Below, in pieces: positions 34,166 to 41,957 of a stretch of DNA of 64,000 bases (positions are counted from its first letter, which is position 1; every line of letters starts with the position of its first letter). This stretch comes from Roseomonas sp. (GTDB lineage: Bacteria; Pseudomonadota; Alphaproteobacteria; Acetobacterales; Acetobacteraceae), in contig JADCER010000005.1 of NCBI GenBank assembly GCA_020249925.1, forward strand, positions 589,520-653,519, written 5' to 3'. The position numbers and the translations under genes were made by a program. The notes beneath the pieces are model-generated. The model did no database searches. It saw only the letters and a list, made by a program, of their open reading frames with translations, and had not been told where the DNA came from.

Positions 34166-35184
34166 CCAGCAGTGTCCTTGGGGGGGCATAACGCCCGGAG
34201 GCGGGCCAATACTCCAAACGCGGCCCCTTCGTCTATGGCCTGGGCAGCGATGGCCGCCCCGGCCTTGAGGTCAGCCGCCTTGCCGGCGACGATCAGCGAC
34301 GCCGCGGCATTCAGCAACACAACATCGCGATAGGCGCCATGGGCGCCGCGCAGTAGGGCTTCCAAGGCGGCGGCGTTTTCCGCCGGGTCCCCGCCCTTCA
34401 AGGCCGAAGCCGGGGCGCGGCTGAGCCCTGCATCTTCCGGCGTCACGGTAAATTCGCGAATGGCGCCATCTTCCAGCGCCACCACCTGGCTTTCACCGGA
34501 AAGTGTGAGTTCATCCAGCCCCTGCCCATGCACCAGCCAGGCGCGTTCGGTGCCAAGGCGCGCCAGCGTCTCGGCCATCGGGCGGAGCCATTGGGGAGAA
34601 AAGGCGCCGGTCATTTGCCGCGTGACGCGGGCGGGGTTGGCGAGCGGGCCGAGCAGGTTGAAAATCGTGCGCGTCCCCAATTCCATGCGCGGCCCGGCGG
34701 CGTGGCGCATGGAAGCGTGATGGCGCGGCGCCATCAGAAACACCATTCCTGCTTCGCGCAGCACTTCTGGTAGCTTTTCCATCGGCACATCCAGCGAAAT
34801 GCCAAGCGCCGAGATGGCATCCGCCGCACCAGATTTCGACGACAGCGCACGATTGCCATGCTTGGCCACCGGCACGCCGCACCCCGCCACCACCATGGCC
34901 GTGGTGGTTGAGATATTGAGCGTCCCTGCCGCATCACCCCCGGTGCCGACAATATCCATCGCCCCCGGTGGTGCTTCAATCGCGACCATGCGCGCGCGCA
35001 TGGCGCGCACCGCGCCAGTCATTTCCTCGACCGTTTCGCCCCGCACGCGCATGGCCATCAGCATGCCCGCGATCTGCGCCGGTGTGGCTTCGCCGGCCAT
35101 GATGATGCCGAAGGCTTCCTCGGCCTCGATCTCCGTCAGCCGCGCTCCATCAGCGAGCCGCGCCAGGATGGGTTTCAGCGACAT
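34162..35184 (-). CDS. trpD: Anthranilate phosphoribosyltransferase
   Basis: A 340-residue TrpD transferring phosphoribose to anthranilate. The PRPP-binding [15 protein letters not shown] motif is near residue 82, with [34 protein letters not shown] and HGQGLDEL further on. The start at ATG 35184 ([13 protein letters not shown]) fits the family and leaves four bases after trpG; the longer form from 35211 would overlap trpG. It ends in the ATGA shared with trpC. Confidence 0.95.
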   Translation of the reverse strand: MSLKPILARLADGARLTEIEAEEAFGIIMAGEATPAQIAGMLMAMRVRGETVEEMTGAVRAMRARMVAIEAPPGAMDIVGTGGDAAGTLNISTTTAMVVAGCGVPVAKHGNRALSSKSGAADAISALGISLDVPMEKLPEVLREAGMVFLMAPRHHASMRHAAGPRMELGTRTIFNLLGPLANPARVTRQMTGAFSPQWLRPMAETLARLGTERAWLVHGQGLDELTLSGESQVVALEDGAIREFTVTPEDAGLSRAPASALKGGDPAENAAALEALLRGAHGAYRDVVLLNAAASLIVAGKAADLKAGAAIAAQAIDEGAAFGVLARLRALCPPKDTAG

Positions 35185-35188
35185 GGGA

Positions 35189-35788
35189 TCAGGCCGGTAC
35201 GGCAGCGCCATGGCTGGCGCCGGCCAGTTTCAGGAAACTGCGCAGAATATCGTGGCCATGGGCAGAGGCGATGCTTTCCGGATGGAATTGCACTCCCCAG
35301 ACCGGCAAGTCGCGATGCGCCAAGCCCATGATCAGCCCATCTTCCGTCCAGGCGGTGGGGCGGAGGCTGGCGGGCAGGGTGTCACGTTCCACGATCAGCG
35401 AATGATAGCGCGTGGCGGCGAAGGGGGAGGGCAGGCCAGCGAAGATATCCGTCCCGCCATGATGCACATCCCAGACCTTGCCATGCACCGGTTCCGGCGC
35501 GCGGATCACGCGCCCGCCAAAGGCCTGGCCAATCGCCTGATGGCCCAGACACACGCCCAGGATCGGCAGCTTCACCTCGGCCGCCAAGGAGATCAGCGGC
35601 AGGCAAATCCCGGCCTCATTCGGCGTGCAGGGGCCGGGGGAGAGCACCACGGCTTCGGGCTTCATCGCCAGCACCCCTTGAGGGTCTATCGCGTCGTTTC
35701 GCCTGACCTCCACTCGCGCGCCCAGATCGCCCAAGAAGTGGAAAAGGTTGAAGGTGAAACTGTCATAATTGTCGATCAGCAGGATCAT
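35189..35788 (-). CDS. trpG: Anthranilate/aminodeoxychorismate synthase glutaminase subunit
   Basis: A 199-residue class I glutamine amidotransferase that feeds ammonia to TrpE (and perhaps PabB). The opening is [13 protein letters not shown], the oxyanion segment [12 protein letters not shown], the nucleophile Cys is in [15 protein letters not shown], and the His-Glu pair is in GVQFHPESI. It is the first gene of the trpGDC-moaC-moeA operon; trpE is not in the window. It is divergent from the sulfatase gene across 105 bp. Confidence 0.93.
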   Translation of the reverse strand: MILLIDNYDSFTFNLFHFLGDLGARVEVRRNDAIDPQGVLAMKPEAVVLSPGPCTPNEAGICLPLISLAAEVKLPILGVCLGHQAIGQAFGGRVIRAPEPVHGKVWDVHHGGTDIFAGLPSPFAATRYHSLIVERDTLPASLRPTAWTEDGLIMGLAHRDLPVWGVQFHPESIASAHGHDILRSFLKLAGASHGAAVPA

Positions 35789-35893
35789 GGGCGTGATCCT
35801 TGGGCCGAAGGAGGGGAAGAATCAAGCGGCGGGCGTGGCGCCGTGACTAAAGGCAGGCTAAATTTGCAGGGTTGCTGGCTGGGAGAGGCGGAA

Positions 35894-37441
35894 ATGACCA
35901 ATAGGCGAGCGATTCTGGGCGGCGGCTTGGCGGCGGCCTTTGCCGGGGCAGCGCCGGGGCTGCTGCGCGGCGCCTCGGCACAGCCCGCCGGGCCGGGTGT
36001 GGCCGCGTGGCCCAATATCATCATGATTATGGCCGATGATGTCGGCTACTGGAATGTCGGCGCCTATAGCCATGGCATGATGGTGCCAACGCCGAACCTC
36101 GATCGCCTGGCGCGCGAAGGGATGCTGTTCACCGATCATTACGCCGAGCCCACCTGCACGCCAGGCCGCGCTGCCTTCATTACCGGGCAAATGCCGATCC
36201 GCACGGGGCTCACCACGGTGGGGCTGCCAGGCTCACCGATCGGCATAGACCAGCGCGACCCGACGCTTGCCGCAGTGCTGCGCGCGCAAGGCTATCGCAC
36301 CGCGCAAATCGGCAAGAATCATCTGGGTGATCTCAATCGCCATTTGCCGACGGTGCATGGCTTCGACATGTTTTTCGGCAATCTCTATCATCTCAATTCG
36401 GAAGATGAGCCGGAAGACCCCGATTGGCCGACCGATCCCGGCTTCAATGCGCGTTATCGCCCGCGCGGGGTTTTGGATTGCGTGGCGCTGCCCGCCAATA
36501 ATCCCGCGCCGGTGACGGATGCGCGCTTCGGCCCTTGGGGCGCGCAGCGCTGCACGGATACGGGGCCACTCACACGCAAACGCATGGAAACGGTGGATGA
36601 TGAATTCGTTGATCGTTCGCTGAGCTTTATTGAAGACAGCGTGCGTGCGCGTCAGCCCTTCTTCCTGTGGCACAACCCGACGCGCATGCATATCTACACG
36701 CAGTTGCGCCCGGAAAACCGTCTGCTCGCGCGCCCCCATTCTTCGGGTGATGATATTTATGGCGCGGGCATGATGGAATTGGATGCGCAGGTCGGGCGCA
36801 TTCTGGACCGCGTCGATCAGCTTGGCATTCGCGACAATACGATCATCGCCTTCACCTCAGACAATGGCGCCATGGCCGCCTGGTGGCCCGATGGCGGCAC
36901 CACGCCCTTCAGGAGTGAGAAGGCAACAACCTGGGAAGGCGGCGTGCGCGTGCCCATGCTGATCCGCTGGCCGGCGCGCATCCGCGCGGGGTCCGTTTCC
37001 AACGGCATTCAAAGCCATCTGGATCTGTTTACCACCTTTGCTGCCGCGGCGGGTGTGACGGATGTGGCGGCGCGGCTGCGTGCCAGCCATCATGTGCATA
37101 TTGATGGTGTGAGTAATCTGGCGCATTGGACACAAGGTGCCGAAAGCGCGCGGCAAGTGCAGATCATGTATAATGAGGCTCGGCTGACCGCACTCCGCTT
37201 CGGGCCATGGAAGGCGCATTTCCAGACGCGCGATGGTTTCTTTGATGCCTTCAGCGAAAGCGCCCTGATCTTCAATTTGCGCATGGACCCTTTTGAGCAA
37301 CGCGATGGGCATCGTTCCAATCTGCTCGCCATGCGCAAGGCATTTTTGGGTGGGCGGATCATTGACATCATGGCGGAGCATCAGGAAACGCTCCGCGCCT
37401 TTCCGCCGCGTCAGGCGGGGGGGTCGCTGCGCCCAAGATGA
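35894..37441 (+). CDS. Exported arylsulfatase (Cys-type)
   Basis: A 515-residue type I sulfatase. The twin-arginine-like leader (NRRAILGGGLAAAFAGAAPG) suggests folded export. Asp48 and Asp49 in IMADDVGYWN bind calcium, and Cys88 in CTPGRAAF is the CxPxR residue that must be converted to formylglycine. IGKNHLGD, FTSDNGAMAAWW and KATTWEGGVRVPML are further active-site and family motifs. It hydrolyses sulfate esters outside the cytoplasm, probably for sulfur or carbon scavenging. The ATG at 35894 follows GGAGAGGCGG; the long upstream extension of the frame is antisense to trpG and trpD and is rejected. No maturation enzyme gene is seen in the window. Confidence 0.9.
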   Translation: MTNRRAILGGGLAAAFAGAAPGLLRGASAQPAGPGVAAWPNIIMIMADDVGYWNVGAYSHGMMVPTPNLDRLAREGMLFTDHYAEPTCTPGRAAFITGQMPIRTGLTTVGLPGSPIGIDQRDPTLAAVLRAQGYRTAQIGKNHLGDLNRHLPTVHGFDMFFGNLYHLNSEDEPEDPDWPTDPGFNARYRPRGVLDCVALPANNPAPVTDARFGPWGAQRCTDTGPLTRKRMETVDDEFVDRSLSFIEDSVRARQPFFLWHNPTRMHIYTQLRPENRLLARPHSSGDDIYGAGMMELDAQVGRILDRVDQLGIRDNTIIAFTSDNGAMAAWWPDGGTTPFRSEKATTWEGGVRVPMLIRWPARIRAGSVSNGIQSHLDLFTTFAAAAGVTDVAARLRASHHVHIDGVSNLAHWTQGAESARQVQIMYNEARLTALRFGPWKAHFQTRDGFFDAFSESALIFNLRMDPFEQRDGHRSNLLAMRKAFLGGRIIDIMAEHQETLRAFPPRQAGGSLRPR

Positions 37442-37474
37442 CGCCCCCCGCCTTTCGATCATGCTGCGCTGGCC

Positions 37475-38446
37475 TTACGCATAGAACCAGGCGCTTGCCG
37501 CATAAAGCAGCGGCATATTGATGAGCAGGTTGAAGGGAAAAGTGATGCCGAGCGAGGCTGTCAGGTAAATCCCCGGGCTCGCTTCCGGCAGCGCGGCACG
37601 GCAGGCAGCCGGCGCATCAATATAGGATGCGCTGGCGCAAATCGCGGCAAAGACAAAGGCGCCACCTTGCGACAGGCCAACCAGCCAGCCCGCCATCAGC
37701 CCGGCCAGGCCGAAGCAGATTGGCGCCACTATGGCAAAGCCCGTCATGAAGCGCCCGACCTGGGCAAAGGCCCGAATTTGCCGCGCCGCGGTCATGCCCA
37801 TTTCAAGCAGGAACAGCATCAGGAAGCCGCGGAAAAGCTGCTCATAAAAGGGCGCGATCCGTCGCCATTCCGCATCGCTCGCCATATAGCCGATGAACAT
37901 GCCGCCCGTGAGCAGCAAAATGCCCCGGCCCCTGAGCGTATCAAGCAAAAGCTCACCCAGGCGGAAATTGCCCTTATTGGTCTGATTGCCCCAGCGCCCG
38001 ATGGCGAGTGAGATGATGACGGCGAATTCCATGAGCGCGACAATCGCGGTCATATAGCCTTCCGCCGGGGTTTCCATGGCGCGCGCAAAGGCGATGGCGG
38101 CGAAGAAGGTGACGCTGGAGACCGAACCATAATGCGCCGCGACCGCTGCTGCGTTGGACACATCAAAGCCACCCACCCGGCGCAGCACCGCATAGCAGGT
38201 GACGGGAATGGCGATGGTCATGGCGACTGCGGCGGCGATGAGGGTTGAGACATCGCTGAAGGAAACCTGGGCCAGTTCGCGCCCGCCCGTCAGGCCGATT
38301 GAGAACAGCAGATAGATCGAAATGAGCTTCAGCACCGCTTCGGGCAATTCAAGCTCTGAGCGGATGAAGCCCGCCACTGCGCCAAGCGCGAAGGCAAGCA
38401 CGATGGGTGAGAGAAGGTTCGTCAGCAGCAGGTCCAAGCCGGGCAT
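37475..38446 (-). CDS. SbtA-type sodium-dependent bicarbonate permease
   Basis: A 323-residue membrane protein with about ten helices matching the SbtA family: ELPEAVLKLISIYLLFSIG, GLTGGREL, HYGSVSSVTF near residue 120 and SASYIDAPAACR near 275. In cyanobacteria SbtA imports bicarbonate with sodium; in heterotrophs related proteins may supply bicarbonate for carboxylases or carry another anion. The ATG at 38446 starts a better protein than the open frame to 38521. It is divergent from a LysR regulator gene that probably controls it. No SbtB partner is seen. Confidence 0.82.
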   Translation of the reverse strand: MPGLDLLLTNLLSPIVLAFALGAVAGFIRSELELPEAVLKLISIYLLFSIGLTGGRELAQVSFSDVSTLIAAAVAMTIAIPVTCYAVLRRVGGFDVSNAAAVAAHYGSVSSVTFFAAIAFARAMETPAEGYMTAIVALMEFAVIISLAIGRWGNQTNKGNFRLGELLLDTLRGRGILLLTGGMFIGYMASDAEWRRIAPFYEQLFRGFLMLFLLEMGMTAARQIRAFAQVGRFMTGFAIVAPICFGLAGLMAGWLVGLSQGGAFVFAAICASASYIDAPAACRAALPEASPGIYLTASLGITFPFNLLINMPLLYAASAWFYA

Positions 38447-38511
38447 GGTTTCGGTTCCGTCCAGATGAAGGGACCCGCCCCATAGGCTGCGCAAAAGGAT
38501 AAATAAAATAC

Positions 38512-38522
38512 ATTGTATCAAT
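38512..38522. promoter_or_regulatory. Candidate LysR operator between sbtA-like and lysR genes
   Basis: ATTG-TAT-CAAT, an inverted repeat of four-base arms in an AT-rich stretch of an otherwise GC-rich 100-bp divergent gap; it has the T-N-A dyad form expected of LysR boxes. It lies 25 bases upstream of the regulator's ATG and 66 upstream of the permease. Assigned by position and symmetry only. Confidence 0.4.
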
Positions 38523-38546
38523 CCTAATGTTCGATAAAATAGAAGG

Positions 38547-39437
38547 ATGAACCGGCTGAACCTGCGCCATCTTGGCTATTTCCGCGCTGTCGCGCATGAA
38601 GGAAACCTCACACGCGCGGCAACAAAGCTTGGCCTTTCGCAATCGGCGCTTTCGGTGCAGATACGCGCGCTGGAAGATCGGCTTGGGCATTCTCTGTTTG
38701 AACGCACGCACCGCAAGCTCGTGCTGACCGAAGCGGGGCGCATCGCACTCGATCACGCCGATGCGATTTTCGCGACCGGCGAGGAATTGCTCGCAACGCT
38801 GAAGGGCGAAAATGCCGCCCAGGCGAGCTTGCGCATTGGCGCGCTGGCAACGCTTTCCCGCAATTTCCAATTGGCCTTTTTGCAGCCCTTGCTGGAACGG
38901 GGCGATCTTCATTTGGTGCTGCGATCCGGCGGGCCGGTTGAATTGCTCGCTGAATTGCGCGCGCTCAATCTTGATGTGGTGCTGATGGATCGGCTGCCGG
39001 CGGCCGGGCCTGGGCCTGCCTTGGTCGGCCATCGCGTGGCGCGGCAGCGGGTTGAGCTTTTCGGTACGCCCAAAAGGCTCCGCCAGGGGGGCAGCCTGCC
39101 GGAATTGCTGGGGCGCCATCCGGTGATTGTGCCGGGGCCGGAAAGCGGGCTCCGCGCCGAATTTGAAGCGCTGGCCAACCGCCTGCGCGTCGCACCCCGC
39201 ATCGCGGCCGAGGTTGATGACATGGCGATGATGCGCCTGCTTGCGCGACAGGATGTGGGGCTTGCGGTGATGCCGGCCATTGTGGTGCGCGATGAGCTTC
39301 GCGCCGGCACCCTTATTCGCGCAACGCAGCTTTCGGGCCTGGTCGAGACCTTTTATGCCGTGACCATCGCCCGGTCCTTCCCCAATCCGCTATTGCGGCC
39401 CTTGCTCAAGGCGCGTTCGGCGGCGCTGGAGGACTGA
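38547..39437 (+). CDS. LysR-family transcriptional regulator
   Basis: A 296-residue LTTR. The N-terminal winged helix-turn-helix is clear (LRHLGYFRAVAHEGNLTRAATKLGLSQSALSVQIRALE in two parts around residues 6-43), with a linker helix and an effector domain from about residue 90. The opening resembles NhaR-type members. It is divergent from the SbtA-like permease, the usual arrangement for a regulator and its target, so the effector is probably linked to carbon or ion supply. The AGAAGG directly abuts the ATG. Confidence 0.9.
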   Translation: MNRLNLRHLGYFRAVAHEGNLTRAATKLGLSQSALSVQIRALEDRLGHSLFERTHRKLVLTEAGRIALDHADAIFATGEELLATLKGENAAQASLRIGALATLSRNFQLAFLQPLLERGDLHLVLRSGGPVELLAELRALNLDVVLMDRLPAAGPGPALVGHRVARQRVELFGTPKRLRQGGSLPELLGRHPVIVPGPESGLRAEFEALANRLRVAPRIAAEVDDMAMMRLLARQDVGLAVMPAIVVRDELRAGTLIRATQLSGLVETFYAVTIARSFPNPLLRPLLKARSAALED

Positions 39438-39502
39438 CATTCTGGGCGGTGGCGCGCTTTCTTCTTTACCCGCGCGCCGCCATTTCGTGGTAAGGAATCC
39501 AC

Positions 39503-40831
39503 ATGCTGCCAGATTTCCACGCCACCGCCGCTGCCCTGGGCGCCCTGCCGCGGGAAGGCATTCACGGCCATGTCAATGCCATCACGGGGCTCACGATTAC
39601 GCTGGAAGGCTTTGGCCCGCTGGCCGCGATTGGGGATCGGGTTGCGATCACCTCGCCCTCTGGTGCGCCGGTCATGGCGGAAATCGCCGGCTTCCGGGAT
39701 GGCAAGGCGCAGGCGATTGCGCTTGGGCCGCTGACAGGCCTGACATCCGGCATGCGCGCCTCGCTCGCGCCGCGCCCGGCCTTGCCGGTTTCCGATGCTT
39801 GGCTCGGGCGCGTGCTGGACCCGATGGGCAGGCCGCTCGATGGCGGACCCATGCCGGCACCGGGCGCGATTCAACGTCCAACCCATGCGCCGGCGCCGGC
39901 AGCCGGCCAGCGCTCCCGCCTAGGGGTGCGGTTGCCGCTTGGCGTGCGCGTACTTGATCTGTTCACGCCGGTGCGGCGCGGGCAAAGGCTTGGGCTTTTC
40001 GCGGCCTCCGGCGTTGGGAAATCTACGCTCATGGCCATGCTGGCGGGCGGGCTGGCGGCGGATGTGATTGTTTTTGCGCTGGTCGGCGAACGTGGGCGCG
40101 AATTGCGCGAATTCATCGAAGATGATTTGGGGCCTGAGCGGCTTGCGCGCAGTGTCGTGGTTTGCGCGACATCGGATAGCGCGGCGCCTCTCCGGCGCGA
40201 AGCCGCCTATGCCGCCATGACGGTGGCCGAGCATTTCCGTGATCAGGGCCTGCAGGTGCTGCTGCTGATGGATAGCGTGACGCGTTTTGCCTTGGCGCTA
40301 CGTGAGATTGGCCTGGCGGTCGGCGAACCGCCGGCGACACGCGGCTATCCGCCTTCGGTCTTTACTGAATTGCCGCGATTGCTGGAACGCGCCGGGCCGG
40401 GGCCTGATAACTCGCCGGGGGCGATTACCGCGCTTTTCACCGTGCTTGTGGAAGGCGATGATCATGATGAACCCGTGGCCGATGCCGTCCGCGGCATTCT
40501 GGATGGGCATGTGGTTTTGGATCGCGCCATAGCCGAAGCCGGGCGTTATCCGCCGGTGGATGTATTGCGCTCCGTCTCCCGCAGCATGCCGGGGGTTTTG
40601 GAAGAAGATGAATGGCAATTGGTGGCGGAAGCCAAGCGCTTGCTGTCCACCTACGGCGAAATCAAGGATCTGGTGCGCCTTGGCGCCTATCGCGCCGGGC
40701 ATGATCCTGAAGCGGATGCAGCGGTGAAGCTGGCGCCGCGGATTGAGGCTGTGCTGCGCCAGCGCAAGGGCGAGATTTCGCCGGTTGAGCAATCCTTCGC
40801 GGCCCTGGCTGAGGCGATCGACGGGGCTTGA
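39503..40831 (+). CDS. fliI: Flagellum-specific export ATPase
   Basis: A 442-residue ATPase of the FliI/SctN type. Walker A is ASGVGKST near residue 170, Walker B is LLLMDSVTR, and ERGRELREFIEDDLG and the MPGVLEEDE region are typical of export ATPases rather than the F1 beta subunit. It powers and orders export through the flagellar type III apparatus at the inner membrane. A TAAGGA precedes the ATG. No other flagellar gene (fliH, fliJ, fliF) is nearby: flanks are a LysR gene and a protease. A virulence-type SctN seems less likely given the lack of secretion genes. Confidence 0.87.
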   Translation: MLPDFHATAAALGALPREGIHGHVNAITGLTITLEGFGPLAAIGDRVAITSPSGAPVMAEIAGFRDGKAQAIALGPLTGLTSGMRASLAPRPALPVSDAWLGRVLDPMGRPLDGGPMPAPGAIQRPTHAPAPAAGQRSRLGVRLPLGVRVLDLFTPVRRGQRLGLFAASGVGKSTLMAMLAGGLAADVIVFALVGERGRELREFIEDDLGPERLARSVVVCATSDSAAPLRREAAYAAMTVAEHFRDQGLQVLLLMDSVTRFALALREIGLAVGEPPATRGYPPSVFTELPRLLERAGPGPDNSPGAITALFTVLVEGDDHDEPVADAVRGILDGHVVLDRAIAEAGRYPPVDVLRSVSRSMPGVLEEDEWQLVAEAKRLLSTYGEIKDLVRLGAYRAGHDPEADAAVKLAPRIEAVLRQRKGEISPVEQSFAALAEAIDGA

Positions 40832-40863
40832 GACGCCGATGGGCAATAAGCCGAGCGTCGCAC

Positions 40864-41877
40864 CTATTTCTCACAGCGAATGAACACCGTGCTTTGATGC
40901 GCGCGTTCGCCCACCTCGGCCGCGCTTAACTCCGTGGGCGGGCTTTCGCGCAAGGTGGGTTCCACGCCGGCGCGGCGGAGGAAGCCCAGAGCCTCAGTTC
41001 CCTTCACGGCGAAATTCACATTCTGCGGAATATCGCCGGTGCGTTGCGCGATGCGCTGCGCATTGAGCTTGGAGACAATCACGCCCATCACGTGACCTTG
41101 CCGGTCGAGCAAAGGCCCGCCGGAATTGCCCTGCTGCACGGGCGCGCTGATCTGAAAATGCTGTTCATTATTGGCGAGCCCAGCGAGCGCACTTACCTCA
41201 CCCGTGGTCAGGGTTGGGCCGGCGGCCAATAGGCCCGCGAGTGGGAAGCCATAGGTCACCACACTTTCGCCGCGCCGCACCGGATTGGCGCGAAAGGGCA
41301 GGATGGGGCCGGGGTCATTCGGCACGGCAAGCAGCGCGAGGTCACGCTGCACATCAACCCGCGCCGGCATGGTGGCGGGCAGGCTGCGGCCATCGGCGGT
41401 GCGCACGGTGATCGCATTGCAGCCATCAATCACGTGATGATTGGTCAGCACCCGGTCGCGTGCCACAACAAAGCCCGTGCCGGTGGAAGCCCTTCCGCGC
41501 GCCTGCGGCGGCGCGCCGGGGGTAGGGGTGGGGGCCGCGGCGCCGGGCGGGCGGGGCAGGGGCGATTGCATGGCAACGACCTTTTCCGCGCAAATATCCA
41601 TACCGCGATTGATGATTTCCCGCCCATCGCTCAGCACCATGCGGAAATCAAAGCGGCAGCCGGCATTCTCGGCCGCGCGTATATTGATGCCGGCGCCAGG
41701 CGCCAGCGGGCCGCGGGTCAACATATTGGCTCCCCAATCCGGCCGCCCCGTGCGCACGGCAAAAAGCGAATGGGCCGATTGCTCGGTCTGATTGAGCACG
41801 CGGAAGGGTTCCGTCTGCGAAAGGGCAGGAAGGGGGGCCAAGAGCAGGGCGAAAAGGGTGAGGAAAAGGGCAGGCAT
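40864..41877 (-). CDS. Secreted trypsin-like serine protease
   Basis: A 337-residue protein with a signal peptide (ALFLTLFALLLAPLPALS), an N-terminal domain of about 80 residues with two Cys (C74, C96) probably disulfide-bonded, a Pro-rich linker (105-127) and a trypsin-fold domain. The catalytic triad is complete: His148 in LTNHHVI, Asp179 in QRDLALL and Ser252 in GNSGGPLL. No PDZ domain follows. It is likely periplasmic. It converges with fliI and diverges from the copper operon, with 77 bp between start codons. Confidence 0.88.
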   Translation of the reverse strand: MPALFLTLFALLLAPLPALSQTEPFRVLNQTEQSAHSLFAVRTGRPDWGANMLTRGPLAPGAGINIRAAENAGCRFDFRMVLSDGREIINRGMDICAEKVVAMQSPLPRPPGAAAPTPTPGAPPQARGRASTGTGFVVARDRVLTNHHVIDGCNAITVRTADGRSLPATMPARVDVQRDLALLAVPNDPGPILPFRANPVRRGESVVTYGFPLAGLLAAGPTLTTGEVSALAGLANNEQHFQISAPVQQGNSGGPLLDRQGHVMGVIVSKLNAQRIAQRTGDIPQNVNFAVKGTEALGFLRRAGVEPTLRESPPTELSAAEVGERAHQSTVFIRCEK

Positions 41878-41926
41878 GGCACTTTGTATCTCGGCATCGA
41901 TAACGCCTTCGTCAATCGCATTGGGC

Positions 41927-41957
41927 TTGACCTTCCCATAATTGGAAGCGCCAGATG
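41927..41957 (+). promoter_or_regulatory. CueR-type copper-responsive promoter/operator
   Basis: The -35 hexamer TTGACC (41927-41932) and CAGATG (41952-41957) are spaced by 19 bases, the over-long spacing typical of MerR-family promoters. Within it the dyad ACCTTCC-N7-GGAAG (41930-41948) matches the known CueR operator. The cognate regulator is encoded in the same operon. The predicted -10 overlaps the first in-frame ATG of copA (41955), so transcription would begin near 41964. Confidence 0.85.

Noticed and set aside
34799..35893. 365-residue N-terminal extension of the sulfatase frame
   Set aside because: It lies antisense to trpD and trpG. The twin-arginine-like leader beginning at 35894 marks the real start.
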